Assembly: GCF_020809045.1 (NCBI RefSeq)
Contig: NZ_CP078079.1
Location: forward strand, 3,038,001 to 3,102,000
Reading direction: 5' to 3'
Source: Pseudarthrobacter sp. L1SW
Lineage (GTDB): Bacteria; Actinomycetota; Actinomycetes; Actinomycetales; Micrococcaceae
DNA length: 64,000 nt
Of this stretch, positions 28,571-36,930 are shown piece after piece. Positions within the stretch are counted from its first letter, which is position 1; every line of letters begins with the position of its first letter. Below the pieces are notes generated by a model that worked only from the letters and a program-made list of their open reading frames with translations, searched no databases and was not told the origin of the DNA. The position numbers were made by a program, and so were the translations under genes.

Positions 28571-29005
28571 CTACTGGCGCGCCCGCTGCCCGAAGCCTGC
28601 CAGGGACCTGAACAGCGCCACGACTTCCACCACGGCACCGATGATCGAGCCCACGATGCCCAGCACCAGCAATATCCGCACCACCACGGGCCAGCCGGAC
28701 CAGCTGTCCCCGAAGTCGAAGGGGAAAACCTCCAGCAGCCGGAGCACGGCAGCGAGCCCGATGCCCAGGACCACCAGGTTCCCCAAAGCCATGACGCCCC
28801 TGTTGCGGATCACCACGAAGACGAGGTTCGCGATGATGCCCGCGGTCAGGGAGGCGTTGATCAAGCCGAGCACGCGGTCCATGTCCGCCGTCAGGAAGGG
28901 CACCACCTTCCAGCCCGGCCAGACATTGATCCCCCACAGCATCACGGCGTTAACCAGGACAGAGCCAAGATTGCCGCCGCGGGTGGGTACCGTCTTATCC
29001 GCCAT
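28571..29005 (-). CDS. Four-helix membrane protein, unknown function
   Basis: 144 aa from the ATG at 29005. Hydrophobic segments lie at about 12-28, 45-62, 67-86 and 105-130. The family is not recognised; the pattern resembles small conserved actinobacterial membrane proteins. Its stop is 60 bases upstream of the MFS start, with the C22 tract between. It may share a transcript with the MFS gene. Confidence 0.65.
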   Translation of the reverse strand: MADKTVPTRGGNLGSVLVNAVMLWGINVWPGWKVVPFLTADMDRVLGLINASLTAGIIANLVFVVIRNRGVMALGNLVVLGIGLAAVLRLLEVFPFDFGDSWSGWPVVVRILLVLGIVGSIIGAVVEVVALFRSLAGFGQRARQ

Positions 29006-29203
29006 ACAGACTCCCAAAGCGTGTGGACGGGCGGAATGACTGGACCCGCCGCCTGCCAACATCGTGCCCGCGGGCCGTCCAGGCCGGAAGTGCCGAAAGG
29101 CCCGCAAATGAAGCAAATTCGGGGGTCACAAACGCCCCGCGGAGGAGTAGCGTTCGCTTTATGGGGCGCTTTTCCACGCCCACACAAACGGGGAGGTCAT
29201 TCG

Positions 29204-29548
29204 ATGGGTGAAGTGTGGATCCGCACGCTCGGCAACGGGCTGGTCCGGGCAGACAGAGTCACCGAAATTTCATCCACCAGGGGGTCCTTGCATGAGGACC
29301 AAGGGTATTCACTAAAAGTCATTGTGGACGGCAAGGGCCATGTGCTGATTGACGACGCCGACCTGCAGGGCACGCTGGCCGAGCGGCTGGAGTACGCCCG
29401 GCACGTGGAGGACGCCCTGCTCCTCGCCATGGACGAGGCACGGGACAGCGACGCCGCCGTCGTCATCTCCTATGAGCCCGAGCGCGAGCGCTGGTCCTCC
29501 GCGCCGGTCACGGTGTTAGCCGGGAGGCTTGCCGAGCCGGTGGGCTGA
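29204..29548 (+). CDS. Conserved-type small soluble protein, unknown function
   Basis: 114 aa from the ATG at 29204, preceded by GGGAGG at 29191-29196. It has an alternating beta pattern at the N-terminus (VWIRTLGNGLVRADRVTEI), a central KVIVDGKGHVLID hairpin and a helical EYARHVEDALLLAMDEA segment. Acidic overall. I do not recognise the family. Its last 79 bases overlap the 3' end of the large membrane hydrolase gene on the opposite strand. Confidence 0.65.
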   Translation: MGEVWIRTLGNGLVRADRVTEISSTRGSLHEDQGYSLKVIVDGKGHVLIDDADLQGTLAERLEYARHVEDALLLAMDEARDSDAAVVISYEPERERWSSAPVTVLAGRLAEPVG

Positions 29549-31461
29549 GCGTGTTGCCGTCCGCCGCGCACGACGGCGGGCGGCGGCTGGGGTGCCGCCC
29601 GCCGCGGTTCCGCCGGGGGTGCCGCAGCCCCTGGCGCCTGCGCCGGCACAGCTCCCGCCACCGGCACGGATCCCGTGCGCGCCGGCAGGCCGGTAATGCT
29701 CGTGCGCGTAAAGCACAGCGCCCAAAGCGCAACCACCAGCACCACCACGGCCACCCAGGGCAGGTCCGGCCACGCCAGCATAAACGGCACGGCCACGGCC
29801 ACCGCGGTGACGATCAGGAGGTACCACGCGACGTACCACCACGGGCTGGCCGGCAGGTTCCGGGTGGGATCGCTGGATTGCCGGAAGGACGGCTTGCGCA
29901 TCCGTTGCAGCCGGTCATGCAGCACTCCCCACACCGGCCCGTTCAGGAGACCCACCAGCACGCCGGCGAACACGGCGGTTGTCACGGCCAGCACGCCCAG
30001 GTCCTGCCAGTGGGCCCAGTGGTACGTCGGGCCGGAGCACAGCCAGGCGGACCACCACGGGTCCCGGCCTGCCCCGGGCGGGCCGCACTGGACCAGGTTC
30101 CGCGTCCCGTCCAGGGAACCCAGCCACGCCAGCGCAGCCGGCGCGCTCAGCGCCGAGGTGATGACGGCGAGAAGCCGCGTCACGCCCAGGCTCTTCACCA
30201 TGACGCGGTGCGGGCGGAGCCGCCTGTCGCCGTCGAGCATCCTGAACGCCAGCCCGGCAGGATCCGCAGGCGGCGGGTCCAGGACCAGCCGCGCCAGCGG
30301 GTCCAGCACCTCAACGCGGTTCCTGGAATAGACAATGTGGTCGTAGATCAGGGCGGAGCGGTTGTACACGGGATGTTCCTCGGGGCCCGGGCCGCCGTCG
30401 CCCTCCGTGTCCCGGGCGTAGATCTTCCCAAAGACGGGAAGCGGCCCGTTGGCGTGCGTGGAGATGGGCCCGGCGGGCACAAAGTCGAACTTCCCCCACA
30501 CATTGATCCACCGGGGCCGCTGGGGGTTGGCCAACCAGTCCGTCACGGGGTCCTCCCCCGTCCCGCCGCCCCACTGCGCGTAACCCAGCAGGTCCAGCCC
30601 ACTGCCAACGCTGACGAAGTTCGTGACGCGGGCCTGGTTCTGAAACAGGACCTGCCCGGCGATCGCGGCGCCCTGGCTGTGCGCCACCACGGTCACCTCC
30701 GTGCCCGAGCCCTGGTCCCAGCGCTGGAGCGTGTCCACCACCCGCTGCCGCATGGCCGCCGCCTGCAGGGGCTTGCGCTTCCACACCTGGGGATCGCCCA
30801 GGAAGTCCGCGAACAGGGACACGAGCTTCCCCACCCACCGGCCCGGCCCCGGAATCCAGGCCAGGACGATGATGAGCAGCAGCACCACCAGCACGGCGAG
30901 CAGGATGAAGAACCCGGCGAACGCGGCCAGCGAGGTGAGGACCAGCTGCCGCAGCCAGGCGCCGAGCCATGCCGGGCTGGCACGGCGCCGCCCGGGATGG
31001 AGGTTCCACTTGATCAGCTGCACGGACCGCATATACACGCGCAGGGCCGTGCGCAGCGCCCACGAGTAGGTGGACGCGGCCGACGCCGGCTCGAAGTCCC
31101 TGCCCCAGGACGCCTCCGTCATGAGCACTGTCAGGTAGTCCGGCTCGTTGTCTGCAACGCCGCGGAGGACCTTGACCAGCACCTCCGGCGCGTCACCCAC
31201 GGCGTTTGCCTTGGTGATTACCAGGTGCGGATGCGTGGTTTGCGGCACCAGGTCCAGGGAGAGATCGTGCAGGCTCAGCATCAGCGGTTGGGCCCACTCC
31301 TGCAGGGTGCCGCCTTTGAGGGCCCGGCCCATGCCGTGGACGAACACCACCACGTGGTCCGGCCGCCCCGGCTGTCCTGGCATGTCCGCGGCTCCCGTGG
31401 CGTCCGCGGCTTTCCCGCCCTCGGCGATGTCATCGCTGCCAGGGCTTGCGCGCTTGTCCAT
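29470..31461 (-). CDS. Large membrane protein with alpha/beta hydrolase domain
   Basis: 663 aa. HVVVFVHGMG near residue 37 gives an oxyanion loop and VVAHSQGAAIAG near 262 the nucleophile elbow. A long hydrophobic hairpin near 175-215 splits the hydrolase domain, and further membrane segments lie at about 435-455, 490-510 and 550-595. The C-terminus is rich in Pro, Ala and Arg. The fold suggests a membrane-bound esterase or lipase. No close family name is recognised, and the catalytic Asp and His are not certain. Confidence 0.7.
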   Translation of the reverse strand: MDKRASPGSDDIAEGGKAADATGAADMPGQPGRPDHVVVFVHGMGRALKGGTLQEWAQPLMLSLHDLSLDLVPQTTHPHLVITKANAVGDAPEVLVKVLRGVADNEPDYLTVLMTEASWGRDFEPASAASTYSWALRTALRVYMRSVQLIKWNLHPGRRRASPAWLGAWLRQLVLTSLAAFAGFFILLAVLVVLLLIIVLAWIPGPGRWVGKLVSLFADFLGDPQVWKRKPLQAAAMRQRVVDTLQRWDQGSGTEVTVVAHSQGAAIAGQVLFQNQARVTNFVSVGSGLDLLGYAQWGGGTGEDPVTDWLANPQRPRWINVWGKFDFVPAGPISTHANGPLPVFGKIYARDTEGDGGPGPEEHPVYNRSALIYDHIVYSRNRVEVLDPLARLVLDPPPADPAGLAFRMLDGDRRLRPHRVMVKSLGVTRLLAVITSALSAPAALAWLGSLDGTRNLVQCGPPGAGRDPWWSAWLCSGPTYHWAHWQDLGVLAVTTAVFAGVLVGLLNGPVWGVLHDRLQRMRKPSFRQSSDPTRNLPASPWWYVAWYLLIVTAVAVAVPFMLAWPDLPWVAVVVLVVALWALCFTRTSITGLPARTGSVPVAGAVPAQAPGAAAPPAEPRRAAPQPPPAVVRGGRQHAQPTGSASLPANTVTGAEDQRSRSGS

Positions 31462-31550
31462 GGCTAATGATCCACCCGCGCCAATCGGAGGGGGAAGGGT
31501 AGGTTCTCCCCTCGCCCGTCCTGCGGGCCAGGCTCAGCCCGGAAGTCCGA

Positions 31551-31625
31551 CGGCGGCGCTCACCTGTGGGCGGCACTCACCTGTTGCCGGGCTCACCCAT
31601 TGCCGGCGCTCACCCGTTGCCCTGG
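31551..31625. repeat. Degenerate tandem repeat at the lipoprotein stop codon
   Basis: About four copies of a 16-19 base unit containing CTCACC(C/T)NTTGCC follow one another. The lipoprotein stop TGA (31610-31612) lies in one copy, so the repeat spans the C-terminal codons and the trailer. Confidence 0.6.
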
Positions 31626-32056
31626 CCCTTGCCTTTGCCCTTCTCGGCTTCCTTCTTGGCGTCCTCCTGCTGCTTCTCGGCCTCTTTTTGGGCGTCGTCT
31701 TCCTGGTCGTTGTCGGCCGTGGGTTCAGCGGAGGGGGCAGGCTGCGGCTCCGCCGCCCGCTGCGCCGCCTCGAGTTCGGCCCTGATTTTGCTGATCGCAG
31801 CCTCGGCCCGGGCCTTCCGCTCCGCAGACATCAGGCCCTTCTCCCCAGCGGCCGCCACGTCCTGGCTGAGCTGCTGAAGCTCTGCGAGCGCCGCAGGGAA
31901 GTCCTGCTGCGCGGTGAGCTGTTTGGCCGAGGCCACGCGGGCCTGCAGGCCTGCAGCCGTTCCTGCATCCAGTTCCGGCGCGCCGCCGCAGGAGGTGAAG
32001 AGCATCAGCGCCAGGCCAGCGGCCCCGATCCGGGCTGCATGTTGTATGCGGTTCAT
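31610..32056 (-). CDS. Charged lipoprotein coupled to a Ser/Thr kinase
   Basis: 148 aa. A lipobox FTSC places the lipidated Cys at residue 23. A helical region at about 30-95 is followed by a Pro/Ala linker and a highly charged C-terminus of Lys, Glu, Asp and Gln, ending in Gly/Lys/Gln repeats. The ATG overlaps the kinase stop by four bases, so it is coupled and is probably an extracytoplasmic partner or substrate of the kinase. Family not recognised. Confidence 0.7.
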   Translation of the reverse strand: MNRIQHAARIGAAGLALMLFTSCGGAPELDAGTAAGLQARVASAKQLTAQQDFPAALAELQQLSQDVAAAGEKGLMSAERKARAEAAISKIRAELEAAQRAAEPQPAPSAEPTADNDQEDDAQKEAEKQQEDAKKEAEKGKGKGQGNG

Positions 32057-33417
32057 GGCGTCACGCTTTCTTCCAGTTCCTTGAAGTGCTCGCCCAGCGG
32101 CCCCGTGATCACCGGCTGCTGGCCTCCATCCACCGGCGCTGGCGCGGGCCGCTGGATGGAGGCCAGCAGGACTGCCGCGAGGACCACTGCAAGAACCACA
32201 ACGGCGCCGAGGATCCAGGGCCGCCGGCCTCCCGGCGTGCCGAATCTCCTCCAGGGGCGCTGTACCTTCGGCGGCCGCTGCGTTGTGGACGGCCGCTGGG
32301 TTGTGGACGGCTTGCGGGCCGGCGCCTCAGGGATCCCTGCCCCCGGAGCCTGCAGCCATGACGTCGCGTTGGTGACGTCGCTGCCGGAAAGGGCAGGAAC
32401 CCTCGGCCCCTGGGCACTTGCAGTACCGGCGGCCCCGGAATCCCCTGCCTGTTCGGGTACACTTCCGGGCCTTTCGGGGTTCCCTCCGGGCTTTTCGGGG
32501 GCAAGGACGCGGGTGGGCTGCGGCAGGGCTTCGGTGGCGGCCGTTGCCCCGCCGGCTTCGTGGAGCATTCCGCCCCAGTTTCCAGCCGTGCCGAGTTCTT
32601 CGGAGATGGCCGACGCCTCCGGCCGGTCCCGGGGGTCCCGTGCAGTCATGGCGGCGAGCAGCCGCGTCCAGCGCGGGCCCAGGACGCCAGGAATGTCGGG
32701 GTCCTGGGAGAGCCGGGCCACTGCGGCCTCGAGCGGCGGCCCGGGAAATGCCACCTTCCCGGTAAGAGCCTCCAGCAGCACCAGCCCCAGTGAATAGATG
32801 TCCGCCGGCGGCCCAACCTGCCCTCCGCTGGCCTGCTCCGGACTCAAGTAGGCCGCTGTCCCCGGAACCATGTTGGTGGCGGTGACCCGGGCGCCATCGA
32901 GCATGCGTGCGATGCCGAAGTCCGCCAGTTTGGGGCGCAAAGGGGAATCCGCCGTGTAGCGGGTGAGCAGGATGTTGGCGGGTTTGATGTCGCGGTGCAC
33001 CACGCCCCGGTGGTGGATGTACTGCAGCGCCCCGGCGAGCTCGGCGCCCAGCCGGGCCACCTCGGCGCCGGGCAGCGGTCCGGACGCCAGGTGGTTGCGC
33101 AGGTCCGTTCCGCTGACCAGTTCCATCACCAGGAAGGGCACCTCCCGCCCGCCGCTCAGCAGGGTTCCGGTATCGAAGAGAGTCACCAGGCCGGGGTGGT
33201 TCAGCCCGGCCAGCATCCGGGCTTCCGCCTGCTGCCGGCGCAGTTCGTCCGGGTCGGTGACGTCGGCGCGGAACACCTTCAGCGCCACTTCCCTGCCCAG
33301 CACCACGTCCGTGCCCCGGTAGACGCTCCCCATGCCGCCGTCGCCAATTACCTTGCCAACCCTGTAGCGCTCGCCCAGGACCGTCCCGGCCATGCCCGTC
33401 TGCGTTTCTTCCGTCAT
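32053..33417 (-). CDS. Transmembrane Ser/Thr protein kinase (PknB-like)
   Basis: 454 aa from the ATG at 33417, preceded by AGGGAGC; the longer frame adds unrelated sequence. Gly-rich loop IGDGGMGSVYRG, VAIK-equivalent ALKVF, catalytic HRDIKPANIL, DFG in LADFGIARM and GTAAYLSPEQ activation end are all present. A linker of about 110 residues rich in Pro/Arg/Thr leads to one membrane helix at about 403-422 and a short external tail. There are no PASTA repeats, so cell-wall muropeptide sensing is unlikely. It diverges from kdpD. Confidence 0.92.
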   Translation of the reverse strand: MTEETQTGMAGTVLGERYRVGKVIGDGGMGSVYRGTDVVLGREVALKVFRADVTDPDELRRQQAEARMLAGLNHPGLVTLFDTGTLLSGGREVPFLVMELVSGTDLRNHLASGPLPGAEVARLGAELAGALQYIHHRGVVHRDIKPANILLTRYTADSPLRPKLADFGIARMLDGARVTATNMVPGTAAYLSPEQASGGQVGPPADIYSLGLVLLEALTGKVAFPGPPLEAAVARLSQDPDIPGVLGPRWTRLLAAMTARDPRDRPEASAISEELGTAGNWGGMLHEAGGATAATEALPQPTRVLAPEKPGGNPERPGSVPEQAGDSGAAGTASAQGPRVPALSGSDVTNATSWLQAPGAGIPEAPARKPSTTQRPSTTQRPPKVQRPWRRFGTPGGRRPWILGAVVVLAVVLAAVLLASIQRPAPAPVDGGQQPVITGPLGEHFKELEESVTP

Positions 33418-33505
33418 GCCGCTCCCTGCCTTCAGTCCACCCATCACTCTAGCCAAGCCATCCTGCACGCAGGGGGAACAATCGCGCAGGGGGAACAATA
33501 GAGCC

Positions 33506-36073
33506 ATGGCACGAGGTAATCTGCGCATCTTTCTTGGGGCTGCGCCCGGGGCGGGCAAGACGTTTGCGCTGCTGGAAGAAGGCCGCAGGCTGGCCGGGGA
33601 GGGCTTCGACGTTGTGGTGGGCGCGGTCTCCGCCAAAGGCCGCGCCGACAATGAGGAGATGCTGGCGGGCCTGGAACTATGCCCGGAACCGGGGAGCCGC
33701 GGGCTGGACAGCGGGCTCGACGGCGGGCTGGACAGCGGGCTGGACGTCCAGGCGCTCAAGGACAGGTCCCCGGACATCGTCCTGGTGGACGACTACGCCG
33801 CTGCTGTCGACGGCGTGCGCCGGTGGGAGCAGGTGGACGCCCTGCTCGAGGCAGGGATCAACGTCATCTCCACACTGGACATCAGGAACCTGGAATCGCT
33901 CTCCGACGCGGTCCGGGAGGTCACCGGGGCGCAGGAATCCGCCACCGTCCCGGACGCCGTGGTGCGCGGTGCGGACCAGATTGAACTGGTGGACGCCTCA
34001 CCTGAGCTGCTGCGCCAGCGGCTGGCGGACGGGAAGATCTACGGCAGCCGGGAAGAGGCCGACGCCGCGCTGGCGGGCGTTTTCCGCATCGGCACGCTCG
34101 CCGCCCTGCGGGAGCTTGCACTGTTGTGGCTGGCTGAGCGCGTGGACGCGGACCTGTCCGATTACAAGGAGTTAAAGAGGGTCAGGGAGAGCTGGCCGGC
34201 CCGGGAAAAGATCGCCGTCGGGGTGGACGGGAAAAGCCGTGACCAGGCCCTGGTGCGCCGGGCCGCACGGATGATCGCCGCGGCTTCCGGCGGGGAGCTG
34301 CACGTGGTCCATGTCCGCACCGGCACGGAGGGATCTGCGGAGTCCGGCAAGGACCTGGAACTGCTGCGCAGGCTCACGGCGGAACTCGGCGGCGTGTTCC
34401 ACGCCATAGGCGGACGGGACGTGGGGCAGGCCCTGGTGGACTTCGCCCGGAGCATCAACGCCACCCAGATCCTGGTGGGGGCCCCCTCCCGCCGGTCCCC
34501 CTTCCGTGGCCGGGGCGGTGTGGCAGCCGGCGTGCTGAGGGACGCAGGCACCATGGATGTGCACCTCATCAACCACCTTCCAGGCCCGTCCGGCGGCCAG
34601 AGGCGCACGCCGCCCCGGCTGGGGCGGCGCCGGGAGATCCCCGCCTTCGCCCTGGCGGTGGGGCTTCCCCCTGTCCTGCAGTTCGTCCTGGACCTGCTCC
34701 CCCACAACCAGCTGTCAACGGACATGCTGGTGCACCTGACCGGCATTGTGGGGGTGGCGCTGCTCGGGGGGCTCTGGCCGGCGGTGGCTGCGGCCATCGT
34801 GGCGGGGCTCATCGTTAATTACTTCAGTGTCCGGCCGGTGGGGTCCCTGTCGGTGATCGATCCGGAAAACGTCCTGGCGCTGCTGATCTTTGTCCTGGTG
34901 GCGGTGGCCGTCTCGCTGGTGGTGGACCGGTCGGCCAAGCTCAGCAAGGAAGCACATATTGCCGGCGCGGAAGCCGCCGTACTGGGTGAGCTGAGCCGCC
35001 GGGCCGTCGCCGAAGGGAACAGCATCCCCGCCTTCCTTGACCAGGTCCGGGAACATTTCCAGGTGAAGGGGACGGGGCTGTGGGCCAGGCGCGGGACCGG
35101 CAGGGCCGCGGCATGGGAGCTCCAGGAATTCTCCGGCGAACCGCGCCCCACCGAAGTATCGGAGGCGGACACGGTAGAACAGCTGGACGGCGGGAGGATG
35201 CTCACCCTGGCGGGCAGGGAACTCTCGCAGGACGAAAGGCGGCTGCTGGCCGCCTTCGGCGCGCACCTGCTGGCCATGGTGCAGCGCGAGGAACTCTCCG
35301 CGAGCCAGCGTGAAAACCTGCGCCTGGCGGAGGGAAACACCATGCGGACCTCCATCCTGCGGGCGGTGTCCCATGACCTGCGCACCCCCCTGGCCGGCAT
35401 CAAGCTGGCCGCCAGCAGCCTGCGGGACAAGACCATCACCTTTGGGCCCGAAGAGCAGGAGGAACTCCTGGCCACCATCGAGTACGGCGCGGACAGGCTG
35501 GACCGGCTGGTCAGCAACCTCCTGGACATGTCGCGGATCACGGCCGACTCGGTGGCGCCGCTGATCCGCCCGGTCTACTGGGTGGATGTGGTGGGCGAGG
35601 CGCTGCGGGGAACGGACTCGGACCGGCTCCGGGTGCTGTTGCCGGACAACATGCCCCCGGTTGATGCGGACCCGGGGATGCTGGAGCGGGTCATCGCCAA
35701 CCTGGTGGAGAACGCGCTCAAATACGCCCCGGAATCCGACGTGGTGATTGCCGGCGCGGTGGGAGGCGCGGGCAGTGCAAGAATTGGGGATGTTCCTGCC
35801 AGTGAGCTCACCGTGGTTGACCACGGCTCCGGCATTCCCGCCGATGAGGTCCTGGCCATGTTCCGGCCTTTCCAGCGCGCGGATGACACTACGCCGGGGA
35901 CGGGGATCGGCCTGGGCCTGGCCGTCGCGAAAGGGTTCACCGAGGCCATGGGCGGGGTCCTTTTGGCTGAACCCACACCGGGCGGGGGCCTGACCATGGT
36001 GGTCCGGCTGCCGCTCTCCACCGGCGCCGCGCCGGAACCCGGCATAAGGGGTGCATCATGGCAGCAGTCCTGA
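33506..36073 (+). CDS. kdpD: KdpD-type potassium/osmotic sensor kinase
   Basis: 855 aa. The N-terminal KdpD domain has Walker A GAAPGAGKT at 11-19; a UspA-like domain follows at about 230-360, four membrane helices at 377-478, a GAF-like region, then His623 in VSHDLRTPLAG and an HATPase domain with GTGIGLGLAVAKG. A short in-frame repeat (SGLDGGLDSGLD, about 71-82) sits in the KdpD domain. The ATG at 33506 is chosen as the start of family similarity. Unusually, no kdpFABC genes are nearby; the next transporters are a KimA-like permease and TrkH. Confidence 0.92.
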   Translation: MARGNLRIFLGAAPGAGKTFALLEEGRRLAGEGFDVVVGAVSAKGRADNEEMLAGLELCPEPGSRGLDSGLDGGLDSGLDVQALKDRSPDIVLVDDYAAAVDGVRRWEQVDALLEAGINVISTLDIRNLESLSDAVREVTGAQESATVPDAVVRGADQIELVDASPELLRQRLADGKIYGSREEADAALAGVFRIGTLAALRELALLWLAERVDADLSDYKELKRVRESWPAREKIAVGVDGKSRDQALVRRAARMIAAASGGELHVVHVRTGTEGSAESGKDLELLRRLTAELGGVFHAIGGRDVGQALVDFARSINATQILVGAPSRRSPFRGRGGVAAGVLRDAGTMDVHLINHLPGPSGGQRRTPPRLGRRREIPAFALAVGLPPVLQFVLDLLPHNQLSTDMLVHLTGIVGVALLGGLWPAVAAAIVAGLIVNYFSVRPVGSLSVIDPENVLALLIFVLVAVAVSLVVDRSAKLSKEAHIAGAEAAVLGELSRRAVAEGNSIPAFLDQVREHFQVKGTGLWARRGTGRAAAWELQEFSGEPRPTEVSEADTVEQLDGGRMLTLAGRELSQDERRLLAAFGAHLLAMVQREELSASQRENLRLAEGNTMRTSILRAVSHDLRTPLAGIKLAASSLRDKTITFGPEEQEELLATIEYGADRLDRLVSNLLDMSRITADSVAPLIRPVYWVDVVGEALRGTDSDRLRVLLPDNMPPVDADPGMLERVIANLVENALKYAPESDVVIAGAVGGAGSARIGDVPASELTVVDHGSGIPADEVLAMFRPFQRADDTTPGTGIGLGLAVAKGFTEAMGGVLLAEPTPGGGLTMVVRLPLSTGAAPEPGIRGASWQQS

Positions 36074-36729
36074 TCGTTGACGACGAGGTCCAGATCCTCC
36101 GCGCGCTCCAGATCAACCTGAATGCCAGGGGTTACTCCACCGTCACCGCGTTTACCGGGCAGAGCGCACTGGAACAGGCGGCGCAGCACCCCGTGGACAT
36201 CATCATCCTGGACCTGGGGCTTCCGGACCTGGACGGCGTCGAGGTCATCCGCCGCCTCAGGCGCTGGAACGAGGTACCCATCCTGGTCCTTTCCGCACGG
36301 CACGGCTCCGATGACAAGATCCAGGCCTTGGACGCCGGGGCGGACGACTACGTGACCAAGCCGTTCGGGATGGACGAACTCCTCGCCCGGCTCCGGGCCG
36401 CCCTGCGCCGCGGCGCCCCGGGGGACGCCCCGGTGGTGAAAACCGAGGACTTCACCGTTAATCTGCCCGCGAAACAGGTGACCCGCCGCGGGGTGCCCGT
36501 GCGCCTGACGCCCACGGAGTGGAACATCCTGGAACTGCTGGTCAGGAACAGCGGCGCCCTGGTCAGCCACGAGGAGATCCTCACCCAGGTGTGGGGCCCC
36601 GGCTACGCAGGCGAGACTGCCTACCTGCGCGTCTACCTCGCACAGCTGCGGCGGAAGCTTGAACTGGACCCGGCCAACCCCCGGCACCTGCTCACCGAAA
36701 CCGGCCTGGGGTACCGCTTCCAGGAGTGA
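36058..36729 (+). CDS. kdpE: KdpE-type response regulator
   Basis: 223 aa OmpR-family regulator. Asp8/Asp9, phospho-acceptor Asp52 in ILDLGLPD and Lys101 in YVTKPFG; the winged helix contains LTPTEWNILELLVRN and AYLRVYLAQLRRKLE. It overlaps the kdpD 3' end by 16 bases, so the pair is co-translated. The TTAAG direct repeat at 36790-36805, 60 bases after its stop and upstream of the permease gene, is a candidate binding site. Confidence 0.93.
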   Translation: MAAVLIVDDEVQILRALQINLNARGYSTVTAFTGQSALEQAAQHPVDIIILDLGLPDLDGVEVIRRLRRWNEVPILVLSARHGSDDKIQALDAGADDYVTKPFGMDELLARLRAALRRGAPGDAPVVKTEDFTVNLPAKQVTRRGVPVRLTPTEWNILELLVRNSGALVSHEEILTQVWGPGYAGETAYLRVYLAQLRRKLELDPANPRHLLTETGLGYRFQE

Positions 36730-36789
36730 CCGCCCGGCCACGGCGGACCGCCCGCGCCGCCACGGCCCTGCCATGCTCCGGCGGAGGCG

Positions 36790-36805
36790 TTAAGAAAGCA
36801 TTAAG
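36790..36805 (+). promoter_or_regulatory. TTAAG direct repeat, candidate KdpE site
   Basis: TTAAG at 36790-36794 and 36801-36805 are exactly 11 bases apart, the usual spacing for OmpR-family operators. A possible -10, TACGCT, is at 36845-36850. Placement upstream of the KimA-like gene suggests control of potassium uptake by KdpE. Confidence 0.5.
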
Positions 36806-36930
36806 ATCCCCGGAATCGCCCGCTGGGCAGCGCCTGGCCGGTGCTACGCTCCGGTGGTTATCAGCACAGTGCCGCGCCTGGAAACGGGGACCGGTGTGCC
36901 CTCAACAGGCAATATAGAAAGACACGTCCC

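Noticed and set aside
29551..31467. 638-codon frame opposite the large membrane hydrolase.
   Set aside because: Complementary strand of a gene with hydrolase motifs; no domain or start signal.
36806..36930. Cyclic-di-AMP (ydaO-type) riboswitch before the KimA-like gene.
   Set aside because: The leader is short and I could not find the conserved core of that riboswitch; only the direct repeat and a -10 are visible.
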